Positions 32,321 through 40,942 of a stretch of 64,000 bases of DNA are shown here, in pieces. The DNA is taken from positions 1 to 64,000 of the forward strand of contig CALIKV010000010.1 in the NCBI GenBank assembly GCA_938017505.1, in the 5' to 3' direction. The stretch is from an uncultured Sulfolobales archaeon (GTDB lineage: Archaea > Thermoproteota > Thermoprotei_A > Sulfolobales > NBVN01). A model generated the notes under the pieces. It was not told the DNA's origin, made no database searches, and saw only the letters and a list, made by a program, of their open reading frames with translations. Position 1 is the first letter of the stretch. The number at the start of each line of letters is the position of its first letter. A program made the translations under genes and the position numbers.

Positions 32321-32456
32321 TTACTCCCTAACAAAATTATAATTTCAGGGTATAAAAGCCTCGTTCTTCAGGGCTGAGGGAGACCCCATAGACTTCCGTA
32401 ATGAGTGACGCCGGACTATTAACAAGGTTTAAGTTCTATCTAAGCAAAATATAGGT

Positions 32457-32512
32457 TTGGATGATGTAGGAGGTGAACTCTGAGGGGTGAAGAACGGCTT
32501 AAAAGCTGATGA
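32457..32512 (+). ncRNA. Candidate C/D-box sRNA (or small upstream ORF)
   Basis: Boxes in canonical order: C-like ATGATGT at 32461-32467, 12-base guide, D' CTGA at 32480-32483, three bases, C'-like GTGAAGA at 32487-32493, 12-base guide, D CTGA at 32506-32509. A TTTAAG element at 32428-32433 would start transcription near 32456. Against this, the first guide is AGGAGGTGA, a perfect ribosome site, which is followed by a 16-codon ORF from GTG 32487 ending in TAA 32535-32537 just before the next gene. Both readings are open. Confidence 0.35.
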
Positions 32513-32542
32513 AATTTCTGAGCGGGTTAGGAGGTAACTTAT

Positions 32543-33229
32543 TTGAGGGGTCGGGAGACTCAGTTATGGCTTGCGTTATTGCGTGAGGTATCGTCCAACA
32601 GGTGTCTCAGCAGCGAAGGCTCTGTTGACTACGTGGGCAACGTAGATCTGTCTGAACTGGAAGCTACCTACGTTAGCGTTGACGGTCATCGATGCTTCAA
32701 ATCGCTTATCCCGCTTGCTTTTAAAGCGATTGAGGCAGGAGCTGATATATATGACGTCTCAAACCTGCTTGACTGGAAGGACTTCGAGGAGCTAGTTCTT
32801 GAGTACCTTAGGCTTTCCGGCCTAGAGGGTGTTAGGGGTTTAAGAAGCAGGGTGAGGAGGTATGAGTACGATGTAGTGTCGGTTAGCCCTATCTCTGGGA
32901 TCGGTTTAATCATCGACTGCAAGCACTGGTCACCTAGTTACAGTAAGAGAGGGAGGCTTAAACAAGTTGCTAGTAAACACAGGCTTAAGTGCGAGCACCT
33001 AGTTGATACGTGCGAGTCCCTCAAGGAAAACCGCAAGTTAATAGCCAGGGTTAAGTGGTTCATCCCAGTGTTGGTGACCCTATCAGAGCCTCTCAGGGGG
33101 CCTATCGAGGGGGTTCTAGTAGTTCCCGTGAGGTTTTTCAGAGACTTCATAGTAAACCTTGAGTACTATGTAGATTTGATGAGGGAACCCCGCCTGAAAT
33201 TACGTAATAAATGCTGGGGTAACGGTTAA
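32543..33229 (+). CDS. PD-(D/E)xK nuclease-fold protein
   Basis: A 228-residue protein with a restriction-endonuclease-like core: EELVLEYLRLSG helix (acidic residue near 83-84), YEYDVVSVS near 108-116 and GLIIDCKHW near 121-129, giving the D...DxK triad with DCK in place of ExK. The C-terminal half is basic. Related archaeal proteins are of unknown role in DNA repair or defence. TTG 32543 is preceded by GGAGGT at 32530-32535, a good distance. No methylase is beside it, so it is not a plain restriction pair. Confidence 0.65.
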   Translation: MRGRETQLWLALLREVSSNRCLSSEGSVDYVGNVDLSELEATYVSVDGHRCFKSLIPLAFKAIEAGADIYDVSNLLDWKDFEELVLEYLRLSGLEGVRGLRSRVRRYEYDVVSVSPISGIGLIIDCKHWSPSYSKRGRLKQVASKHRLKCEHLVDTCESLKENRKLIARVKWFIPVLVTLSEPLRGPIEGVLVVPVRFFRDFIVNLEYYVDLMREPRLKLRNKCWGNG

Positions 33230-33247
33230 TTAATCAACGGTTATTAG

Positions 33248-33505
33248 TCACTCCCGAGTTGTTGTGTTGGTTGACGTGGTCGTCTCGCTGGACGCTGTAG
33301 CTGGCGTTGTCGTGGCAGTGGCTGAGTTAGTCTGTGTTTGGTTAAACATCGTGGTCGGCGTGGTTTTAGTGAGAGTATTCGCGGGGGTTGTCGTCGAAGC
33401 TCTCTCTACATAAAGTCCGTAAATACCCAACACCATTGCAACCATTATAAGTAACGCAAAGACAAGCAACCCGCCTAATATGTTTTGTCTCGCCTTACGC
33501 GACAT
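33248..33505 (-). CDS. Small membrane-anchored Thr-rich surface protein
   Basis: An 85-residue protein with a basic N-terminus (MSRKARQ), one membrane helix (about 9-31) and a Thr/Ser/Asn-rich tail with many possible O- or N-glycosylation sites (NTLTK, NQTQTNS, STNTT). It resembles the stalk regions of the solute-binding protein and phosphoesterase in this window but has no globular domain. ATG 33505 follows GTGGGG; the ATG at 33517 is an alternative. Its function is unknown. Confidence 0.5.
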   Translation of the reverse strand: MSRKARQNILGGLLVFALLIMVAMVLGIYGLYVERASTTTPANTLTKTTPTTMFNQTQTNSATATTTPATASSETTTSTNTTTRE

Positions 33506-33597
33506 CCCCACATACATATATCATACCCAATATTATCTAGTGGTCCTTCTTAAAGGCTAATATATTCGGGCAGCTATTGTTTATTAGGTCGCGTGGA

Positions 33598-34776
33598 ATG
33601 AATGATCCCTACATCTACATAGCCAGTCTGTTGCTGATTGAAGCGCTCCTCTACGTCCTAGTTAAGAAGGGAGTGAAATTCCGTGAAACCCTTGAGAAGC
33701 ACGGTGTTGAGGTGGGGTTTCTATCTATCACAGTGGATTTAGGTAACGCCTCCAGGTTGCGTAGAGCATCATCCCTTAGTGGGGGTTCGGTGAGGCGTGT
33801 CATCTTCATCGCCGGAATATCTAATATGGCGTTCTTAGTGGCTTACCTGTACTTCATTCTTGTCAGTTCCTTAAGAAGCGTGTTCGTCGCGGTCTCAACA
33901 GGGGGAACCCCGACATCCCCTTTCATACCGATAATACCCGGCGTTACCGTAGGGCTTAACGTTCTACCTCCCTTGCTAGTATTCATAGGTATTGCTATAG
34001 CTGTTCACGAGTTAATGCACGCTGTAGTTGCCATCATCGAGGGTGTGAAGGTGGATTCATGGGGGATCGGCGTGTTCGCAATATTCCCGCTGGCTTACGT
34101 CAAGCCTTCTGAGTCTTCATTTAACGGGGCTTCTAGGAGATCAAGGCTCTCCATACTTAGCGCTGGGATACTGGGGAACTCGCTAGTAGCGCTCCTCGCC
34201 CTCACCATAATTAGTTTACTGTCTCAGCAAGTGGCTGTAGTGCCAGTCATAATAGATCTAGACAGGAGCAACGCCTCATTGCCTGCAGTTCAAGCAAACA
34301 TATCAACCCCGTCGATAATCCTTGAGGTTAACGGGTCGAAGATAACAAAACTAAGCGACTTCATCTCACTCCTCAGCGACTTGAGTAACGAGAGTTCAGT
34401 CCTCGTTCTGAAGACACGTAGATGCGTCATAGAGGGATACAGGGCGGTGGAGACAGACGTTACGGACGTCTATGTACTACATAAGCCTGCAGGGTCTAAG
34501 CTAGGCGTGTACCTAAACGAGTTAATATCGTCAACGACACCGACCTACGCAGTAGACACGCTAATATACATGAACTGGTTCTTCATAGTGAACCTATCGC
34601 TGGCCCTCATAAACGCGGCGCCTCTCTTCATAACTGACGGCGGTAGGATAACCACTGAAGTGCTAAGTAGGGTCAGCACAAAAGCTAATTTCTTGGTGCA
34701 AGGCGCGACCTCATTATCCATAGTGACTTTACTTATAATAGGTCTCCTTAATTCCCTGACCTCCTCCACGCCTTGA
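33598..34776 (+). CDS. M50 (site-2 type) membrane metalloprotease
   Basis: An intramembrane zinc protease of about 392 residues. The zinc motif is AVHELMHAVV near 139-148 and the third ligand region is INAAPLFITDGGR near 345-357 (the NxxPxxxxDGG motif). Between them lies a PDZ-like domain (SIILEVNGSKITKLSDFISLLSDL). Six or so membrane helices are predicted. Relatives cleave membrane-bound regulators. ATG 33598 follows AGGT at a fair distance, and a TATA-like CTAATATATT at 33558-33567 fits; TTG 33577 is the alternative. Confidence 0.82.
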   Translation: MNDPYIYIASLLLIEALLYVLVKKGVKFRETLEKHGVEVGFLSITVDLGNASRLRRASSLSGGSVRRVIFIAGISNMAFLVAYLYFILVSSLRSVFVAVSTGGTPTSPFIPIIPGVTVGLNVLPPLLVFIGIAIAVHELMHAVVAIIEGVKVDSWGIGVFAIFPLAYVKPSESSFNGASRRSRLSILSAGILGNSLVALLALTIISLLSQQVAVVPVIIDLDRSNASLPAVQANISTPSIILEVNGSKITKLSDFISLLSDLSNESSVLVLKTRRCVIEGYRAVETDVTDVYVLHKPAGSKLGVYLNELISSTTPTYAVDTLIYMNWFFIVNLSLALINAAPLFITDGGRITTEVLSRVSTKANFLVQGATSLSIVTLLIIGLLNSLTSSTP

Positions 34777-35003
34777 GGAGGTTTTAGCGGTTTCAGAATA
34801 GAAGGACTTAAATGAGAAACGATATATGGTAGGGCGTATGGCTTCCTGCGAGGGTGGAGAGCCCTCAGATGTGGGGTCCTCCTGAAAGCCCTGATGATCC
34901 TGAGGCGAAGGACTGTATAAGTCCATTAAGAACTACGTAGCTCAGAACCCTTAGTCTAGTTATTTTAGTTCAGAAAAACTTCAAGTGATTCAGCTATGTT
35001 TAG
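34777..35003. other. Region between convergent genes with hairpins
   Basis: Between the M50 and gdhA stops. GAGGG/CCCTC pairs around a 7-base loop at 34850-34866, and GGACT/AGTCC around GTATA at 34910-34924. D'/C'-like words CTGA (34882-34885) and CTGATGA (34891-34897) are present, but no matching C box. A TATA-like ACTTAAATG at 34806-34814 points rightward. Perhaps a terminator zone or a small RNA. Confidence 0.3.
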
Positions 35004-36269
35004 CTAGAGCCAGCCACGAAGCTTCATGGCCTTATATACTCTCTCAACAGCTAGTACGAAGGCGGCATCACGCATAGTTACTTTCTTATCCCTCCTTTCA
35101 TCCTTCAGCCTCTCCCATCTCTCAGCGGTCCTCTTAAAGTTCTTCTCCATGATTAACGCTAGCCTATTCCTAGTCTCCTCCTCGTCCCAGAAGTACCACT
35201 GGAGGTTCTCAACCCACTCTAGGTATGACATTATCACTCCACCAGCGTTGGCCAGTATGTCTGGCACTACAGCTATGAAGTCTTCCCTGCTGTAGAGAAT
35301 ACCCTCGGCTTCAGGTGTTGTAGGACCGTTAGCGCCTTCAACTATCAACCTCGCCTTGACCTTGCCAGCGTTTTCATGCGTTATCACGTTCTCGATGGCG
35401 GAGGGTATCAGGATATCTGCATCTACATATAAGGACGCGTCAGGATCACTGATCTTCTCGCCTTTGGGGTAGTTCACTATCTTGCCGGTCTCGTTCTTAA
35501 CCTTCATAGCTAGCTCAACATCTAAACCGTTGGGATCATAAACCGTTCCTGAAGTATCACTTACAGCGACTACTTTGGCACCGTACTTACTCGCCCAGTA
35601 CGCAGCATACTGAGCTACATTACCAAAACCATGAACGGCTATTACTTTACCCTCAAACCCGCCTAACCACTTCTCGGCCGCGGCTCTAGCGGCTATAACG
35701 GTTCCGAAACCTGTTGAATAAATCCTTACTGGATTGCCCCATAACTCTGGCGGTTTAGCTGTGAACACGCCTGGAACGTTATAGCCCTTCAGTTTACTAT
35801 ACTCATCAACCATCCACGCCATTATCTGCGGGTTCGTGTTAACGTCGGGGGCCGGTATATCCATCTCAGGACCTATTATCGGGGCAATAGCCCTAGCATA
35901 GCCTCTGCTCAGCTGTTCGAGTTCTCTAGCGCTCATTTTCTTCGGATCACACCTGACGGCGCCCTTACCCCCACCGTAAGGTATGCCTGCTAGTGAGTTC
36001 TTTAGAGTCATGCCTAGGGCTAATGCAGTGTCGCTCTCCAGAGTGACCTCCGGGTGAAACCTAATGCCGCCCTTATAAGGTCCTAACGCGTTGTTGTGTT
36101 GAACCCTATACCCCTCAAATAACGCTAGGTTACCGTTATCCATCCTAACAGGTATCTTGATCATTAAGACTCTGTCAGGCTTACTCATATATTCGTAGGC
36201 CTCATGAGGCAAGCCAGCTAACTCGATTGAGCCCTTCAAAACCCTTAACATCCATTCCAGGTAGGACAT
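35004..36269 (-). CDS. gdhA: Glutamate dehydrogenase
   Basis: NAD(P)-dependent oxidative deamination of glutamate to 2-oxoglutarate, central to amino-acid fermentation. The 421 residues match hyperthermophile hexameric GDH. The substrate region is [13 protein letters not shown] (about 62-74) and GGGKGAV with the catalytic Lys, followed by [10 protein letters not shown]. The Rossmann fold shows [15 protein letters not shown] (about 208-222). ATG 36269 follows GGTGA. The gene has its own promoter and is divergent from an aminopeptidase gene, which fits joint peptide use. Confidence 0.95.
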   Translation of the reverse strand: MSYLEWMLRVLKGSIELAGLPHEAYEYMSKPDRVLMIKIPVRMDNGNLALFEGYRVQHNNALGPYKGGIRFHPEVTLESDTALALGMTLKNSLAGIPYGGGKGAVRCDPKKMSARELEQLSRGYARAIAPIIGPEMDIPAPDVNTNPQIMAWMVDEYSKLKGYNVPGVFTAKPPELWGNPVRIYSTGFGTVIAARAAAEKWLGGFEGKVIAVHGFGNVAQYAAYWASKYGAKVVAVSDTSGTVYDPNGLDVELAMKVKNETGKIVNYPKGEKISDPDASLYVDADILIPSAIENVITHENAGKVKARLIVEGANGPTTPEAEGILYSREDFIAVVPDILANAGGVIMSYLEWVENLQWYFWDEEETRNRLALIMEKNFKRTAERWERLKDERRDKKVTMRDAAFVLAVERVYKAMKLRGWL

Positions 36270-36302
36270 TTAAGTCACCACACATTAATATTATAAACAC
36301 GA

Positions 36303-36314
36303 CTTATATACTTA
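36303..36314 (-). promoter_or_regulatory. Promoter of gdhA
   Basis: GTTAAGTATATAAGTC on the minus strand contains a strong TATA box, which predicts a start about 36283, 14 bases before ATG 36269. Confidence 0.6.
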
Positions 36315-36464
36315 ACCTAGGTATAAGCTGTGTTCAGGATATTTTAGGCCATTACTTAACACATATACATGTCTACCAGGGTTTAAGGTTTTTGAGACAT
36401 TCTTAAGCACGTATGGCTTGTAAGCCTATAAGGCTGCAGTCACATACTTCTTGGTGGTATTCAC

Positions 36465-37565
36465 GTGCTGGATAGATTCGCTAAATTAGTTGCTGAATAC
36501 TGCACCGGCGTTAAACCGAATGACGAGGTTGTGATCACTTCAACCTACGAAGCGTATCCGTTAGTGCGTGAGTTATGGAGGGAGACTGTGATGAGAGGTG
36601 GTTACCCTAGGTGGAATTTAAGTGACGAGGTTCTTGGCGAGATATTCTACAGGTATGCCTCAGAGGATCTCTTGAGGCATCAATCCAAGATAGATGAGTT
36701 CATGAGTGAGAACGTTAACGTGAGAATCTCAATACTCTCCTCAACCCACTCAAAGTATCTGGTGAGCGTGGAGCCCGAGAGAATCAAACTAAGGGCTCAA
36801 GCCACGCGTAAGTTAAGTGAGATATTCATGAGGAGGGATAGTGAGGGCTCCCTTAGGTGGGTTGTCACCGCATACCCAACTAGATCCATGGCTCAGGAAG
36901 CCGGTATGTCCCCACTAGAGTATGAGGACTTCGTCTTCAAATCACTTAAGCTACACGCTGAAGACCCTGTTAAGGCCTGGGTCTTGCAGGCGGACACGCA
37001 ACGGAAAATAGCGGACAGCCTCAGCAAGACCTCCGAGGTAAGGATTGTCAGTGACGACACTGACATAACCCTTAAGGTTGAGGGGAGGACTTGGATCAGT
37101 GATGACGGTAAGAATAACATGCCTGGAGGAGAGGTCTTCACAGGTCCTCACGAAGACTCCACCGAGGGGGTCATCAAGTTCGACTTCCCAGCCATATGGA
37201 GAGGGGTTGAAGTAAGGAATGTCAAGTTAATCTTCAAGAGAGGCGAGGTAGTGGAAGCCGAGGCTGAGGTGGGCGGCGAATTCCTTAAAAAGATGCTCGA
37301 AACTGATGAAGGAGCAAGGAGGTTAGGTGAATTAGCCTTCGGACTTAACTACGACATAACTAGGTTCACCAAGGAAATACTCTTCGATGAAAAGATAGGA
37401 GGCACCGTACACGTGGCCTTAGGAGCATCATACTTAAAGACGGGAGGAACCAATAAGTCGTCAATACACTGGGATCTAATAAAGGACATGAAGAGGGGGA
37501 AGGTCTTCGCCGACGGTGAGCTAATATACGAAAACGGCCGATTCCTCGCGGAGACGCTTAAATAA
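36465..37565 (+). CDS. M29 family leucyl aminopeptidase
   Basis: A thermophilic (AmpS/aminopeptidase T type) metallopeptidase of 366 residues releasing N-terminal amino acids. Family signatures are the N-terminal YCTGVKPNDEVVI, the metal-ligand stretch NMPGGEVFTGPHEDSTEG (about 213-230), EVGGEFL, and the C-terminal ELAFGLNYDITRFTKEILFDEKIGGTVHVALGASY and SSIHWDLI with Glu, His and Asp ligands. GTG 36465 follows GGTGG. It is divergent from gdhA; together they turn peptides to 2-keto acids. Confidence 0.9.
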   Translation: MLDRFAKLVAEYCTGVKPNDEVVITSTYEAYPLVRELWRETVMRGGYPRWNLSDEVLGEIFYRYASEDLLRHQSKIDEFMSENVNVRISILSSTHSKYLVSVEPERIKLRAQATRKLSEIFMRRDSEGSLRWVVTAYPTRSMAQEAGMSPLEYEDFVFKSLKLHAEDPVKAWVLQADTQRKIADSLSKTSEVRIVSDDTDITLKVEGRTWISDDGKNNMPGGEVFTGPHEDSTEGVIKFDFPAIWRGVEVRNVKLIFKRGEVVEAEAEVGGEFLKKMLETDEGARRLGELAFGLNYDITRFTKEILFDEKIGGTVHVALGASYLKTGGTNKSSIHWDLIKDMKRGKVFADGELIYENGRFLAETLK

Positions 37566-37651
37566 AGCGGGGTTTATTTTTAACCACCCATGAAGGATGG
37601 GACTTAAACCTTAAAGAACCCGCGAAAGATAAGGATTTATAGATTCGTAAT

Positions 37652-37663
37652 CCTTATATATTA
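37652..37663 (+). promoter_or_regulatory. Promoter of the three-gene unknown operon
   Basis: CCTTATATATTA is a strong TATA box. Transcription would begin near 37684, at or just after the first start codons, which suggests a leaderless message. An earlier element GGATTTATAG at 37633-37642 would allow a leader containing AGGAGG (37663-37668). Confidence 0.55.
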
Positions 37664-37678
37664 GGAGGCTGGTAAGTT

Positions 37679-38752
37679 TTGGTGAGCTTAGAGGCGCTAC
37701 ATATATTTGAGAGCTTTTTAAGCTCCCTGGATCTCCTAGACTACAATAAGCTAGCTGTAATTACGGAGACTCCGTACACTGACCTCCTAGTGGATTCCCT
37801 TATAAATAAGGGCTATACTATGGTTAGAGTGAAGGAGGATTCTAAGGACCTCCTTAAATTCATCAGGCCGAACACCTACTTAATTTCTAGGTCTTATAGT
37901 CTGGTCCAACCTTACAGTGCCTGGATGAGCTATCTAGATAGGGGTGATGTCTTAATGCGCGAGATCACGCTCTTTTCATCGTTAATTACGGAGGAGGTCA
38001 GCGAGCTCTTCCTCCTATTTAAAGTACGCGCAGAGGATTTCTTCCTGGCTTACAGGGTGCTTGAGGAGTTCAGAGGCTTTAGGGGGGGTGGAGGAAGGGT
38101 TGAGGCATTAATACTAATAGAGGATGACCTGAGCCTGATAGATAGGTTTAACCTAGTTACCTTCCTGGCAAGGGCATTGACGGAGAGGCTTATCACTAGG
38201 GTGCATATCTTCAGGTTAGATAGATTACGTAGATACCTACACCCCAATGTCTTGGATGACTTGCTCAAATGGGGCTTAAGGATCTACTCTGAGTATATAG
38301 GTAAAGACATCCTGTTAACGGATACTAGGGAGGTGAGGCACATCTACTTCGTGTCATTGCTTGATATCAGTGACGCCTCCCTGCTGATTAAAAACCTGGC
38401 GGGGGCTTCACAACTAGCTAAGTTCCTCACCTGGGGCATTGTGTTCACGAGTAGTATGGGGTACGCGCATCTGAAGGGCAATGAGGAGCTCCTCAATCAA
38501 GTGAACATATCGGATTTAGTGAAGGCTTGCGGTTGGATGGTCCATAAAATTGTTAACCCCGTGTTCACTGCTACAGATCACGTGCAACTGTTCCTTGCGG
38601 AGAGTAGTGAGGAACTGCTGAGGACCCTTTCAAGCGATATATGGAACGTGACCAGCCTCTTAAGTGAGGAGGAGAGGAGCCTCAAGGTGCTCCTACCCTT
38701 CATGAAATTGACTAGGGAGTTTGTATCAGAGATTATGAGGGGACCAGGTTGA
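37679..38752 (+). CDS. Unrecognised soluble protein, first gene of unknown operon
   Basis: 357 residues with no membrane helix and no motif I can name. Alternating strands and helices occur in two parts: residues 20-120 (KLAVITETPYTDLLVDSLINKGYTMVRV...) and 140-240 (VEALILIEDDLSLIDRFNLVTFLARALTERLITRVHIFRL). The first looks like a small Rossmann-like domain, but there is no Walker A or GxGxxG. A Gly-rich linker GGGG separates them near 137. The C-terminal 130 residues are helical. TTG 37679 or GTG 37682 is the start. The stop overlaps the next start by TTGA, so the partner is surely the membrane protein. Confidence 0.7.
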   Translation: MVSLEALHIFESFLSSLDLLDYNKLAVITETPYTDLLVDSLINKGYTMVRVKEDSKDLLKFIRPNTYLISRSYSLVQPYSAWMSYLDRGDVLMREITLFSSLITEEVSELFLLFKVRAEDFFLAYRVLEEFRGFRGGGGRVEALILIEDDLSLIDRFNLVTFLARALTERLITRVHIFRLDRLRRYLHPNVLDDLLKWGLRIYSEYIGKDILLTDTREVRHIYFVSLLDISDASLLIKNLAGASQLAKFLTWGIVFTSSMGYAHLKGNEELLNQVNISDLVKACGWMVHKIVNPVFTATDHVQLFLAESSEELLRTLSSDIWNVTSLLSEEERSLKVLLPFMKLTREFVSEIMRGPG

Positions 38753-40941
38753 GTGAACCCACGCTAGTTAAGTACTGGAGGTTAAGGAGGGTCTGGGCTT
38801 CTCTCCTGATCTCTCTTTGGATAGTACTAACAAGTTACGCGTTAGGTCTCTTGAAAGAGCCCGTGGGTATACCTATAACAGGTTCTTTAGTAGTCCTGAC
38901 GTTAATCGCGCCGTTGATTTACTCTAAAAACGTCCCCAACTACGACGCGATAATATTCACGCCTTTATTCGTGAGTTACATATTGCTTATCAACGTAGCT
39001 TTCTCACTCCCTGCAGTTGAGATGTCTTTAGTCGGGAGTCTTTACGTTATATTCTCCACACTACTGCTCAGCGTCGTCATCACGTGGAACCTAGTCACTA
39101 AGCTGAGCGTTTGGGAGCTTGCAACACATTTACCGATCTTCTACTTCCTGACTCTAACCCTGTTGGAGGTGGAGGGCCTCGGACTCAATGCATACATGTT
39201 TGTCTGGATACTTGCTCTAGCCACCCTAGCGGTCAGGAGCTCTAAGGCATTCATATCAGGCCTCATGAGTCTCTCACTTTCTCTGCTCGTATTCCTAGGC
39301 GTTCATTACCTAGTGCCTGAAATATCTGCAGTGCCTCACGTGCACCTCATGGCACCTGCTGAACTCACGTACTTTTACCTGTCTGTACTCATAAGCTTCA
39401 CGATAACCTCGTTCACATCACTGCTCACACGTGCGGGATTGAAGAGGGAAGCTAACATAGTGGTGGTGATGCTGAGCTACTTAATACCGCTCATCACGTT
39501 CGTGGGACTCTTCTACTTGTCTATGTCAGCGTTAAGATTCGAGGTATTCTACAGCTACATAGAGTTCAATATGGCATCAGCTATCCTCACAGGCATCATA
39601 ATGTCCTCCCTAGCTACATCAATGTACTACACGAGAACACTCTCGGAAGTTAGGAGAGACCTGGCCTCTGCTTTGGAAAAGCAATCCCGTGAAATTGAGT
39701 CCTTGAGGCTAGTCCTACAGGAGATGATGAGGAGAGGTTTATGGGATGAAGGCGAGCTTAAGTCCGCTGAGGATAGGTTGCTCAGCCTAGCAAAAATAAT
39801 TGAGGCTTCGAGAGTAGAGCTCACGAAGAAATTGTTAAGTACCGCGAGGCTTCAAACGTTCAGGGAAACGATCGAGTTCATGGAGCGTGAGACACGCGAC
39901 ATATCGGGAACCCTAGTATCAATGTATAACAAGTCTCTGAACACCTTATCGAAGGCCGTCGCGGTGGTGTCGGCAACGCCGTACAGCGAGTCCTCGAAGG
40001 AGAGATTATCGAGACTACATGAGGTGGATACTGTTAAGGATATTCCAACCTACATAGGGCTCGTAGAGGATTTGTTGAGAAATAACTGCCTAAGACTTAA
40101 GGACTTAGTCCTTAACACGTACGTAGCGCTCGCAGAACAACTCAATATCACCTCAGTGAGGATAGGTAAGGTAACAGATATAGAGTGCTCAACAAGTACA
40201 ACGGTGGTTAAGGACCTGGATTTAATACTGAGCACCTACGCCGATCTAATGGACTTAGCAATCCCTAGACTGAGAAGCATACATAGCGGGTTGCTAAGCA
40301 GTAAGGGTTTAGTGGATGGCTTGTTAAGGAAGCTGAGTAAGAAACCTTTGAAAGGACTGGACTCTCCAGCAGTTGTTGATAAAATATATCACGAACTAAC
40401 TGAGACTCCGGAGGTGTTCAGCGAGTCTGAGATGATGCTCTTTTTAAAGAGGTATACGACTACCTACAATAACTTGGTTAGCCTCCTAAGCGAGTTAAGC
40501 GACGCCCTGACGACGGACTTAAGGGGGGTGGTTCTGAAGATCAAGTCCATATACGGAGAAAACGTCGATATAGAGGACTTGTTTTTAGGTCGTCTGAAGA
40601 GATACATAGATTTAGTTAAGGCGAAGGTGGGTAAGGAGAGCATCAAGTCACCACCCAACCTCATAGAAGGCTTTAACGAGATTCTCAAAGAACTGCCGAG
40701 CATACTCGAGAACACGTCTGTGGTTTTAGAAAGACTCATCATCCTAAATAATTTAGCTGAGCACCTACCTCTCTTTAGCGACTACGTGATGTATGAGCTT
40801 ATGCGGAAGGGCGCTCTGAGCGTCAATGAGCTGCCTTTCACTACAGAGGTCTCGGTGCAGTTAGTGTGGATCCTGCTGATGAGCAGAAACGATATAGAGG
40901 TTCGTGAGGGTTCAATATATCTTAAAGGGAGGAGCGTCTAA
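38749..40941 (+). CDS. Ten-helix membrane protein with coiled coil and winged-helix-like end
   Basis: 730 residues. About ten membrane helices occupy residues 15-285. A long helical cytoplasmic part follows: a heptad-like coiled coil (about 295-370), further helical bundles to about 660, and a C-terminal stretch (about 675-730) reading YELMRKGALSVNELPFTTE...WILLMSRNDIEVREGSIYLK, which looks like a winged helix. There is no kinase, cyclase or ATPase motif. The topology resembles a sensor or membrane scaffold. Start TTG 38749 follows GAGGGG and overlaps the upstream stop (TTGA); the next gene starts one base after the stop. Confidence 0.7.
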   Translation: MSEPTLVKYWRLRRVWASLLISLWIVLTSYALGLLKEPVGIPITGSLVVLTLIAPLIYSKNVPNYDAIIFTPLFVSYILLINVAFSLPAVEMSLVGSLYVIFSTLLLSVVITWNLVTKLSVWELATHLPIFYFLTLTLLEVEGLGLNAYMFVWILALATLAVRSSKAFISGLMSLSLSLLVFLGVHYLVPEISAVPHVHLMAPAELTYFYLSVLISFTITSFTSLLTRAGLKREANIVVVMLSYLIPLITFVGLFYLSMSALRFEVFYSYIEFNMASAILTGIIMSSLATSMYYTRTLSEVRRDLASALEKQSREIESLRLVLQEMMRRGLWDEGELKSAEDRLLSLAKIIEASRVELTKKLLSTARLQTFRETIEFMERETRDISGTLVSMYNKSLNTLSKAVAVVSATPYSESSKERLSRLHEVDTVKDIPTYIGLVEDLLRNNCLRLKDLVLNTYVALAEQLNITSVRIGKVTDIECSTSTTVVKDLDLILSTYADLMDLAIPRLRSIHSGLLSSKGLVDGLLRKLSKKPLKGLDSPAVVDKIYHELTETPEVFSESEMMLFLKRYTTTYNNLVSLLSELSDALTTDLRGVVLKIKSIYGENVDIEDLFLGRLKRYIDLVKAKVGKESIKSPPNLIEGFNEILKELPSILENTSVVLERLIILNNLAEHLPLFSDYVMYELMRKGALSVNELPFTTEVSVQLVWILLMSRNDIEVREGSIYLKGRSV

Positions 40942-40942
40942 G

